Shown: piece by piece, positions 49,501-61,500 of the stretch
How the letters are laid out: every line of letters begins with the position of its first letter
Position numbering within the stretch: position 1 is the first letter of the stretch
NCBI GenBank assembly: GCA_013399855.1
Contig: VXAY01002371.1
Coordinates: forward strand, 125,953-189,952
DNA: 64,000 bases
Reading direction: 5' to 3'
DNA from: Oxyruncus cristatus
Taxonomy: Eukaryota; Chordata; Aves; Passeriformes; Cotingidae
Translations under genes and position numbers: made by a program
The notes under the pieces: generated by a model
The model's input: only the letters and a program-made list of their open reading frames with translations
Told to the model about the DNA's origin: nothing
Databases searched by the model: none

Positions 49501-52500
49501 ACTGGTTCTTAAGACCTATTTCTACATAAGTTTGTATCAAACTGTTCCATTTACACTATGGGCTACCTAGTGTTGTCAGAGTATGGGAGAGTATGTAAAA
49601 AGTACTGACTGTATTGTATTGCAAAGCGTGATCTAGATATTTTATTTTCTTATTGTCAGAGCTTTTTAAAATGAAACCTTCTCTTTACTGCGTCCATACT
49701 CTAACTTGTTGATCACTTGCTTTATTTGGTACTATGTTGGTGAATAAAAACAAATGTTCAGTATTTATGCAAAGTTTCTTTTGTAAAATCTTTTTTTACT
49801 AAACAAAAATTTGACATACAGAATGAGCAGGACTATTTCACTTTGACACTAGGAGACATCGTGTGAATCGTCTAGGTTTCTGAGCTACACGTGCAGATGT
49901 GATATTGGTAGAATCTGCCATCTAGCAAAATCTATAGTGATTCCACAATACATAAGGAACAAGATTAAATTTCACTAAGAAATATTAAACTTATTTAATC
50001 TGTAGTTTACATGTATCCAGATCTTCTATGGCTTTAAACTGGAAAAATTATTATTGGAGACTCCACTCATGTAGTTTAGGAGTTTTCGTCTGTCACTTAA
50101 GCTCTGGATTCTGCCAGTCATATTGCTGGAAACTGTCTTTGTTTCTCTGTATAACTTTATGAAGTATGAAGACCTGATCTGTGTATAATCAGTTTGGGCA
50201 AAGATGAGTTGGATCTGTCTTGTGAGATTTGCTCTTCACCTAATAGTTACTGCCTAAGCTCTCATTGCTGGTTACAGTTCTTTACTACTCACATACCCAG
50301 GTTTCCTCACAGAGGAAACCCCTAGGTACCTGAGGAGCTGGAGTGAGTCTAAGCCCTGCTTACAGACAGTATCTATACTGAGAGTATCCACTCTAAAGAT
50401 GGTATTGTGAAACGCATCAGCTTTCACTTACTCAGCATCTGCTTTTCTGGTTTACCTATTGTCTTTATCGTAAGTATTAAACAAATCTACCTTCTCCATA
50501 CTGTCAAAGTTCAGTATTTCTTGCAGTTAATACTTTCTTCTGCACCTTCTGGATAGTAAAGAAATACATTGAGATTTCATTGTTTATTGATATTTTCAGA
50601 CTACAACTAAATTTCCCTTAAAAATCACCTAATGGTTTCATAATGTCTCCATGTACTAATGAGATGCTGGAAACAGAAATGGCACCAACCTTTTCTTGCT
50701 AATATTTTTGCCTTATTTGTACTCTGTGTCATTGTTTACTTTCCTCTTGCCTAAAGGCAGCAACTAGACTTTATTTAGTCAGCTTTTTTCTGCAGATTTC
50801 ATGTGACATGGCTTAATCATTCCTTTCCTAGTTTTATGAAAATAAAGATGTTTCTGTATTTATGAAAGATTTTTATGAAATATTTACTAGTAGATTCCTG
50901 TACTTTCCTGCACCTCAAAACTGCCATTGCAATGTTAGGGTGTTTTCTCAAGCTCATACTTTGTTTTCATCATCATAATTTCAAAAAACCTTGCTACTTC
51001 TATTCTAATTTTGCTTATATTTTCAGCCCATGCTTTCCTCTTGTGCACATCCACATAGACATCTCAAAATGTCATATAATACTTGAACATAATAATCCCA
51101 TCCCATGTTTTTTGTATGGACAGTATGTTTTTCCCAATAGTGAAAAATTTTGGTTCGCAAAGTTCAAATAATTGCTTGCAGTTATTCTCTGCGTGCTACC
51201 CTTCATTGAAAAATACTTCAGTGCTACGCTGAAGAGGGTGTTTTTTCCCCCCCTTAAACATGTCACTACAATGAAGACAGTATTTTTGATGGATAAGTAT
51301 GACTGAAAGTCCTTCTTAAGAACAGAAAACTTGCCATGGGTAAATTAGTACATACTAAGAGCAGTGTATTTAATTAGTAATTTCTCTAATTTGCTTATGC
51401 TGTCTAATGTCATTGAGGAAGATGTAAGGATAAAATGATAAAGAAACACAACTTGTGCTGTTCTTTTTTTTTCCTCATCTCTTGCATAGGCTATCCACTC
51501 TGTGGCTTGGCATCATGAAGGAAAACAATTTATTTGTAGTCACTCAGATGGTACCTTGACCATATGGAATGTAAAATCTCCTACCAAACCATTCCAGACA
51601 ATCACTCCACATGGTAAGAGGAAAATGGATACCGACTGTGTTTGACAGCTTTTAAAACACAGAGGACTTGTTTCTAATAGCAGTGTGTTTTGCAAAAAAC
51701 AAGTATTAAAAGTACACTTACAATGCAGGTAAAAAGCTTTCTCTGTCCCATCCAATTCTGATAGATTTCACTAAAAAAAGTCTTTATGAAATAAGAATCC
51801 AAATCATTGTAGTTTTCTCTAAATCTCTAAACTACAAGCTTGCCTTTCACACAATGTCATTGATCTCAAAGTTAACTAATGCATATTTTGCAGGGCTTGC
51901 TTTTTGCTTGACATTGCAATCCCATATATTGTTTAAAATATATATAAACAAGCATCTGTTTATATGTATGTGTATATTACCACACCAATTTCTGGAAAGG
52001 TTTGTAACAGAGTAAGACTGGCATCTGGTAAAATGTTCCTGCTTCTGAGAGGTCTTACGTTAGTATTAATTTAGGAAATTAGCATTGCATGCTGTTGTTC
52101 TATGAAATACGCTGCTGCTCTTCGACTAAGTTCTACACAAATGCCAAGCTTACATGGTGTGCATGTCTCTAAGTTTTGTCTTAGCAACTTATTTACTTCA
52201 GATTCTTAAGTAGTGTAACAGTGAGGATAATCCATGAGGTTACGATTATAGTGCAGAACGCTGTAGCTTTGTGTCCTGGTTTATCTGTCTGAGCCTCTAG
52301 CAAGGCCATGTTTACTGTACTGACCATGGACTAGAGTGGAAAAAAGGAAGCTGTGGATTTCTATATAATCCTGTACCATTTTTCCTGTAGTAGAAAAATA
52401 AACTGTTACTTCAGTAGTAAAATTACTTAGACAAGACTAATGTTATTTTAATATGTTTTGACCTCTTTTAATAAACATTATTTTTATCATGGGCTGGAAG

Positions 52501-55500
52501 TTAAATTTTCTGCAGAACTTCATAGTTGTATCATATTTTATCAATAGTCAGATAGAAAAGATGTATATTTACACCATACAATTTCTACTGACTCTATGAA
52601 AAATTGAATCTAAAGTAGCTTCAGTTGCTGATAGCGTGTGGTTGAGGAAGGGAGGGGTTTTGTGCTCAATTGAAGTCTTAGCTGTGAAGGAAAACAGGAT
52701 AAACGTCACTTTACTTGTAAGCTAGCCAATTTTAATTGCAAAATGCTTCACATAGCTTAAACTTTAAATTTCCTAGTGCTACTTAAGACTTTTGGGGATG
52801 ATTATATGTTTGAAAATAGATATTCTGCAACACTTAGGTTTAGGATTGGTGGTTGGTTTTTTTTTCTAAACATTCTAGGTTGGTGTATTGAGAGTTAAAC
52901 AAATTTTTAATTGTATTATTCCAAGGCATGTCAAAGTTGTTGAATATATGTTTATATGAATGTTCTACTTCTTGTGTTGTATAGTGAATTCCATTACTTG
53001 CCATAATGAACTGTAAGATTAATATAAGAAAATAATTTACTTTAGGAAAGCAGCTGAAGGATGGAAAGAAGCCAGAACCCTGCAAACCCATCCTTAAGGT
53101 GGAATATAAAACAACTAGAGCTGGGTAAGACTTCTTTTGTATGCAAAATGAACATATGTAAAAGAAATGCAGTGGTCTGGGAATATACACTGTTTCCCAG
53201 CTGTTGGGATGCATATTCTGATGCTACTGAGCTATGGTAAAATAGCTTTGTTTTAGTATTGATAAATCAGATGTTGATGAACAAACTACAAAACTATATA
53301 TATGAGCGAATTAATATGAGCAAGCCTTAACTTAGGTAAAGGTACAGCTAATGCATTATCTACACACTTTTCATGCTACTAAAACTTGTGCGTATTTTTG
53401 CTAAATTTTTGAGCCTATTTAAGAAAAAGAATAGGCTCATATTCATCTTCTGTGCTCTGATAAAGCACAGAAGACACCAAAACACAGACATGATCAACTG
53501 AACATCATCAAATAATGGCCTGATGCAAATATTCTAAATTCTGAATACATGTTCTTCCCCCCAAAAAAATGTTGTTAACAGAAGCTTTTCTAGTAGAGTG
53601 CAGTGATTTACGCAGTGAAATATGCCTAATTATGCACATTGAGAGTGTAACAAAGCAGTAATTGCAACAAGAGGCTCAGATGGGATTACATATTTAGAGT
53701 AGCATGTTTTGCTACCAAGACTGCAATTAGAACAGATGGATTTCATAAACTATGTGGAATTTCTTTTATTTGTGGTTGTAAAGTGCTTTAAAGTGTTAGA
53801 GTGAAAAGTACAATATAAAGAAAATGTTCTTGGAAACTTTTTTTTTTTTGGTTGGCTTTTGGTTTGTTTGGGGTTTTCGTGGGGTTTTTTTTGCTTTGGT
53901 TTTGCTTTTTTGGGGGGATTTCTTTTGGGTGTTTTTGTTTTCTTTTACTGTTGGGGGGAGGGGTGTTTGTATAATTTTCATTTGTTTTTCAGGTGTTCAA
54001 ATCTATAGAAGATTGTTAATTGATGCAATATAGTTTACTATATGTTGGTGTAGCCATACTTATATCAGTGGCTTTATGTATTTTTATTTTTTGCTCAAAG
54101 TGAGCTAAATAGAAATTTAAGACTGTGGCTAGCTCCCAGATGTATGAAAATCTGTGATCAGCTGGAAGGCCATGTTTTACTTGCAGCAGTCTACATCTGT
54201 CTGCATAATCCTTCTCAACTGAAAGATCAAAAGCTGATCTAAACAAAGAGAAATAATCAAAAAATCTCAGTTTCAGCAAGTTACAATGTCTGCAATCAAA
54301 AGCCTTCTATTCTGAATAGTCATTCTGAAGGAAAAGATTAATTTGAAGCTTGTTCTGTGACATATTATTATAATGTGAAAACTAGTTGACTTTTCACACA
54401 GTTTAAAGAGGATATTATTCTAGTATAATTTCTAAGAAAACATGGGGTTTTGGGGAGGCTACTTTTTCCTAGTGTTGGCCTGGGTTTTTTTTGTTACACC
54501 TCTCACTTTCCAGTGTTACTCCAAACTGAATGTATTTACTACATTTCAATGTGCATGGTAGTAGCAGGGGAAATGGCTAAAATGTCTAGAGTACATGTGT
54601 GATGCTACTTAAAAGATGTTAGGTCTTTGAAGCTTATCAAGCAGCTGGTTGCTTCTCCAAGACAGTCATATTACTCTACAGCAACTAAATGGGACTATTT
54701 CTTCCTGATTCTGCTGAACTGTTTTATATTATGGATAAATGGGACCATTGACAAATCTGATGCTGAAGTTCAGTAGAAAGTTTTTAAAAATCTCATTTTG
54801 CCAAGCAGTTGCAAAGATTGGTAAAATAAGCAATATGGAATGAAAGATTTGGAGGACATGTCTGACTTAAAACAGGAGTTTGAAGAGTATAACTTAAGTT
54901 TTGAAACTCGTATCAAGCTGTATATTGCATGGATAGCTGGTTTGCATTATTTTTACTCTATCTCTGCGTAATGATATCTTACTGAACTTTATTGTAAGGT
55001 TGCAAAACCTGCCCAGTACCTTTCAGTGTATTATCTTGGCTTGATCCTAAATGCCTCTGCTTTATTCCAGGGAGCCTTTCATCATTCTCTCAGGAGGCTT
55101 GTCATATGACACTGTAGGAAGAAGACCCTGTTTAACAGTTATGCATGGAAAAAGTACTGCTGTACTAGAAATGGATTATTCTATTGTTGATTTCCTAACC
55201 CTCTGTGAAACACCATATCCTAATGGTAGGCTCTGTAAAGATTTTTCTCAGTACCTTTATTTCTTATCTCTGGAGTTTTATCCCATCAGAATATTCTTAA
55301 CTATTTCTTTTCTGTTTTGTTTCTGGGGATCGGACTTCAGCAGCAACATCTGTTATCTTATTTGTCTGAAGTATGGTTTATTTCCCCCAAGACTCATAAT
55401 AGCATAGTTTATTATAATGCCTATTTTGCTTCTTGAAGGAAGCCAATTATGTACATGTTGTTTTTCTTTTTAATCCCAAAAGCATGTGCAGACAAAAAGT

Positions 55501-58500
55501 AGCATTACAACTTAAAGCTGTAGTTACTGCAGCAGATGTGTTCTCTAGTACATATTTGCGTACACACGATCTTTCTAGTCAATGCTAAATCGTGAAAGCA
55601 TTTGTGTATTTTTTTTTTAATTTTTAGTGATTTAGGGATTTAACTTTTATTCATTCCAATACTTACATGAAGTTCATCACTTACTTGTAATCTCTTTTCT
55701 GCAGCAGGTGATTTTTTTTATCATAGTTTAGGTAGTTGTCCCAGATGGATAGCATTATATTGCTGATGACTCCAATGTCTTTAGCTGTCAACTTCTATCA
55801 GAGAATATAAAACTGCTTAGCTTGGAATTTGAGGTCTGCCTGAAAGGGGAATATGCACTTCACAAACTTCTTAAAGTTTCTCATTTTACTGTGAAGTCAG
55901 CTGTATTTTAATCCATTTTGTAAGTGCTTCAAACATAAACCCCACTGAATATGAGGTAAAGAGTTTGGGGGTGGGAGGGTGTTAGTGTTGAGCAGTTCGC
56001 TCTTTGTGTCATATAACCTGCTTATGCAAGTTATTCTGCATGTTCCTTTTTCTGTTATTTGAGCTGTTGAAAATATTGAATTAAAGGAAGAGCAATTAAC
56101 TTGAAGTATTCAGGAGGGTGAATATATAAAATATCTTCAAAAACTGTAGCCATCTAAGTGGCTTTTTCTAATCTCAACTGCTGTAGTGCAAGGACTGATT
56201 ACATTCTTGAGGCTACACATGCTTTAGCTCCATTTACCAATAAGTAACTTTTTCTTCTTTTGTTTTCAGACTTTCAGGAACCATATGCTGTAGTTGTTCT
56301 CCTAGAAAAGGACTTAGTACTGATTGACCTTGCACAAAATGGGTAAGAATCTTGTGTAGTAATGGTTGGCTGTGGTGATCAGCCGGTTACCCTGCTCTAT
56401 TGCTTTTTAATCTACCGTAACTCCCTGTCCAGAACATAAAATTTTGAATATTAAATATAAAATTTCATCAACTGAACTGAGAATATATCAGCTTTTCACA
56501 GCTTAATACATGAGTAGAATATCATGTGACTTTTTCCAGGTGTGATTGACTAACAGAAATTACTCATAGATCACTGCTGCTTTTTAAGTATCACAGTTTA
56601 TTTTGAAGTTGGTTCCTTAGTGCTGCGAGCGGAAGCTTTCAGTTTTAGAGAAGAGAGAAGAACTGATCAGATAAGCCAGGCTGTTGTCATCGCCTAAATA
56701 TTTGCAGATATTATTGCCAAATAAATTGCTATCAGTATTGTTTAAAGTAACTCAATACTAATGCAAAAACTCTCATATACATAAAATTTGAACGATAACA
56801 TCTACTCCCTGGTTTACAGCTGTGGTAAGAGGTTGCTTTAAAGTAGTATCCTATTACAGTTTTTACAAATAATACTTGCCTAACACATTTTGAGTCTCTT
56901 GTTTCTTAGTCTGTTGAGAGTCCATACACTCTTAATAGGTGGTGATTAAAAATTCTAGATACTATAAATATTTTAAGAAGGGTTTTAAAATTAATATAGG
57001 CGGTAACAACTAATCATTAAGGATTAGGAGCAGAGGGACTTGGTAAGATATTGGTAGTGTTCCTGATTAAAAATCTCCAATGGTCAATGAAAAAAAAATC
57101 CTTGTGAGAAACATCCTTGTAGGGCAAAAAAACCCCTGTAAATATTTTTTCTTAAAGTCAAGTGTGTTATCTAAGGTGATACCTTAGATAATAAAGACTC
57201 TATGGAATTCAGAAGAAGATCAGATTTTGTCCTAGTATGTCTCCAAGTACTGAGCAATTTCATTTAGTTTTTCCCAGTGTTACATGTCCATATGCTGTAT
57301 CCAAAACTTGTTTCTGATATACCAATAGCATTAAACTTCCAAAATTCTTTTTTAGTTTGCAATGCCTGAAATTTGAAGTTGTGTTAAGGCTTATTTTATT
57401 TCATTCTAAAAAAAATTAGCAGTTGAGTTTTTAGAAGACTTAGAATGGCCTTTGTTATGATTGACTTGCAAAGTATTAATTGTTTGACACCTAAAAAAGC
57501 AAAAAAATTAATGCCAAAAAAAATCTGCAGGCTTCCTTTTACCTTTTGTTCTCATATGGATTTGTTATATTTTGTTAAAGTGAAGCGTAGTCTTCATTCA
57601 GTTTTAAAAAATTGCTGTAGCTTTCCAGATAGCTATGTATAAAATTCTTGGTATGCAGAAAGTTTTCATCTGTTCTTGCCAATTTTTCTTTTAGATGGCT
57701 TGAGAAGCTGTGTCTCTTTTCACCTCTCAAAAAAGGGGGGATAGAAAGGGGAAAAAAACATACCTACAGCATTCATTTCTCTTGAGATAAATGTTCTTTG
57801 AACATAGATAATATTTACCTCTATTAGTACTATTGACTGTTTTCCTCATAAAGGCTCTGTCACTTTTCTGATGGAGGTGTTGTTTATGTTCTTCTAATTG
57901 GTAATTGAGTGTTGCTATCTGTAACTTTCGGAAAGTGATCTTGGAGTTGCAAGTAGACTTTGAAAAGTGCTGCACAGCTTTCTGTCCCAGAATGGTATAC
58001 TTATACAAAGTGAGACAAGAGTCTTCCTGTCTTTGTCCCCAGAAGAATAGACTGAAGACTTAGAAATAAATTCACAGTTCCACATTACTACAATTAGGAC
58101 TTGGTAACCTAATTTTTTCCAAAGGCCGCTAAATTAGTAAACTTTTAAAAATATAAAGCTATAGGGAATAGTGGTGTTCTAGAAATACTCTATAAACAGT
58201 ACAAACTTCCAATTCCATCCATCTTTATAGCGTACTAGATGAGCAGTAAAGTTGCATATTTGTTCATAATCCAGTTTGATATGCGTTTATTTTTCTCTGG
58301 GCAAAAAGAATGCCAGCCTAGTCTTCAGTACTTCACTTGTGTTCTGCATTTTAAAAAAAGGTTTTTCCTAGGTTAACAGTCTTCCCCTTTCTTCCATTGA
58401 AGGTATCCTATATTTGAGAATCCCTATCCTTTGACTATACATGAATCTCCGGTTACCTGTTGTGAATATTTTGCTGATTGTCCTGTGGACCTCATACCTG

Positions 58501-61500
58501 CACTCTATTCAGTTGGTGCTCGACAGAAACGTCAAGGTTACAGTAAGAAGGTACAACATCTACTACACGTGTGTTTTAAAATACCGAGAATCAGCAGATC
58601 TAAGTGACATGATTTTCCATACTAAAACCAGAACTCCACCTGACTCATCCTGTCATGTGTCCAGCCTTATAGTCATATTTTCCTGATGTGCTCCCATCAA
58701 TTGCCATATCACTGAAAGCTAAAGGAGTTCCTGGAACAGGGGCAGTGTTTATAGCCCTTGTTGATTCCCCCCAACCCCCTCCTGCAGTGGATATGTCTAA
58801 TTTTTTCGAAGTCATGTGAAATACTGGATTCTGCAGCATCTGCAGTAATTTCAGTGGCTTAACTTTGCACTGTATGATATTTTCTTCCTCAACGTTTTTG
58901 TTAATCTTCCAGGAATGGCCTATCAGTGGAGGCAACTGGGGTTTGATCACTCAGAGCTATCCTGAGATCATTATTACAGGGTAAGTGATACCATAGTGTA
59001 GTAATAATTTTCTTAGCTGACTTAGTAGAATTGAGAATACTTTGTTCCTCTTTTAGAACATTGTTTTGTATGCGTGGTTTGAATGATTATGAAACTAGGT
59101 TTACCAAACAAGTCCTTGGCATAATCTCCTTGAGGCATTACTGAGAAAGTAAGGCAGAATGTGGAAGGGAAGCTAGGGGGTGTTTTACGGAGATGATTGT
59201 TGTGATGTAGTATTGTGATTATGTGTTTCTCTTATCTAAGTATCCTGGATCAAACTGATATTCTTTAAGTTTTGGAAAATATTGAGTACTGTTTTAAAGC
59301 ACAGAAAGTCCATTGAGTAGTTATTGAGTTCAGTTCTCAAAGGGAAGCCAATTTTTTATCTCAAAAAGGACAACCAAATACTTTTGAGCCTGATCCTTCT
59401 AATACTACTGTAAGGAACAATTTAATAAGCAACATTTAATTTGTTATTGTGCAGTGCATCACTGAAAGTGAGAGCACTACTAAAGCTTTTTTAGAACAAC
59501 CCATCAGCCCTAATGAGGATTACTGTCACTTTATGCTACACCTTGGAGAGAGTTTGAGAGACAGTCCTGAAAAAATATAGTCATCTGATTCTCAATTTCA
59601 AGGCTAAATAAAAAAGTTAGGTGACTCATTTACAGTGGGATACTGTATCTTTAGGCAGATTCTTTACAAGTGTTGCGCCTAATATAGGACATATTTTAAT
59701 AAGCAGCACATGGTAAGGTATGCCTCAGTACTTTAGATGGTAAATTAGTATTATTACAGTGGAGTCATCAGGGAGTTAGCCTCCAAATGTTCTTCTAATC
59801 CCTTCCATTCAAAGTCATTGGAGCACATGTTGGTAAAACGTTGGCTTCCAATAAATTGTGAAAATAAAGTGTCGCTACGGTTACTAATAAAAATAGAATG
59901 CTAACAGTATACTTTCCAATCAGTAAGAAAGAGGTCTAGCACTACAACTAACCATTTTACTGTCTTTATAATTTTTTAATATTTCATAGGCATGCTGATG
60001 GGTCAATCAAGTTTTGGGATGCCTCAGCAAGTAAGTGTTTTCAGTAGAGATTTTTTCCTGTGCAGTAGGAGTTTTCTAAACTGATTTCTTTAATGGAATG
60101 TAATTGCAGACAGTCATTCTCGTTATTTTTTGCCTTCTGTAGAGTCAATAACTTCATAAAAAATTTTGATTTGAAATAAAATGTATTAAATGTTATTTCT
60201 TAGATGCTTCACTGTTTTTTACCACCTCAGAGTAAATGCACTGTTAATATGGAAAAATTCTAAAATTTTTTAGAAGCACCTTCTACCTTATTTTTGAGCA
60301 TGAAGACATGTGACAGGAAAATGCATTCCTTTTTAATACAATGGATTTTCAGTAAGTTATTTCTGTCTTTTTGGACAGGAGAGAGGCATGTGTTCAAGAC
60401 ATCAGCTCTCCATAAATTACAGTATCTAAAAAATGAGAATTGGAACCAGTAGAAATTTGTGCTACTAAAATGATTTATGCATTTGTGAAGAAAGGCAGGA
60501 GAAGAGTAAAATTAAGACACTTTTCTTTCGAACACTGAACTGGCCTGAAGAGTCTGATACTATTTTACATTTCTCATCTTCAGTCAAAGGGTCAATTGCA
60601 CCTGATGGCCTCCACAGCTCACAGTGAGAAATGCAGTAAGAATTCAAAGTAGAAATGACTGCATAGAGTTAGATGTTTTAGCTGATCTAGTTCTGACTAA
60701 CCTTACTCTTGGCACTTAAAAGCTGTTTAAAGCAATCTTGAAATCATCATCAGTTGTCTTTGAAAACTTGTGGAAAACTGGTGAGATTCCAATATGCTAA
60801 GGTGTGTGTGGTTGTGGGAGGGAACAGATGCAATGTATGTGCTAAAAAACTGGGAGGAGGACTATTTGGAGTGTCATAGATCTTGAATTTCAGTTTGGGG
60901 TCAGAGTGGAACCTGGGAGAGAGAGGAGAAGGAGGTTAGCCAAAACTGATAGATTCTGAGTCCTTAAAAGTTCTACTCAGCATAGATCTGTCCAAGGAGG
61001 TTCTCTTAAAGACCCTTAGATTCTTTCTGAAACAGATCAATAAACCTGTTAAGGGAGAAATTGCAAGTTATCCTCTATCTTGATTTTAAAACTTTTTAAA
61101 TCTCTCTAATACTACAGTCTTACAGCTGAACTAGAGAAATGTGATTCAAGTAAAACCACTGAAATATGGAAGAGGAGAAAGGATGCCATAATTTAAGTTT
61201 TCCTAATGTTGTGATTAGTATAGCAGTGATTTGGGCCATTGACTAGAGAATATGCCTCTGAAGTTTGAAAACAGCATGAAGACAGTTGAAAGAAAATTTA
61301 ATACAGGATTAGAATTACAGTTGAGAAGGATACTATTCAAGAGATAGCAATATCAAAGACAGTTTACTTGACTATAGTATAAATGATGTGTACTCAGTTT
61401 CTGGGGAAAAAAAAATTGGAAGTCTCATGAATTGCAGTCTGTGTTGCATAGAAAAAAATAATCACTGGGTTGAGGAAGTGGGTGTGTCTGTAAAACCAAC

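Larger units (their letters stand above)
43510..51489 (+). other. STXBP5: STXBP5 intron 7 (7,980 bp)
   Basis: GT-AG, phase 0. Holds an LTR-like segment (44738-~45510), a G/T-rich tract (46325-46400) and an ERVL-like solo LTR (47000-47545). A 9-bp-arm hairpin lies at 50300-50320. No recognisable features in 45650-46320 or 47550-50290. Confidence 0.9.
53125..55070 (+). other. STXBP5: STXBP5 intron 9 (1,946 bp)
   Basis: GT-AG, phase 2. Contains the double hairpin at 53411-53473 and the G/T tract at 53838-53969; the rest looks ordinary. Confidence 0.9.

Noticed and set aside
53796..54033. Antiparallel low-complexity ORFs (Lys/Pro/Thr-rich and Phe/Val-rich)
   Set aside because: Translation artefacts of the G/T-rich tract.
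58441..58686. 81-codon ORF overlapping exon 12
   Set aside because: It is out of frame with the conserved exon 12 reading and continues into intron 12.
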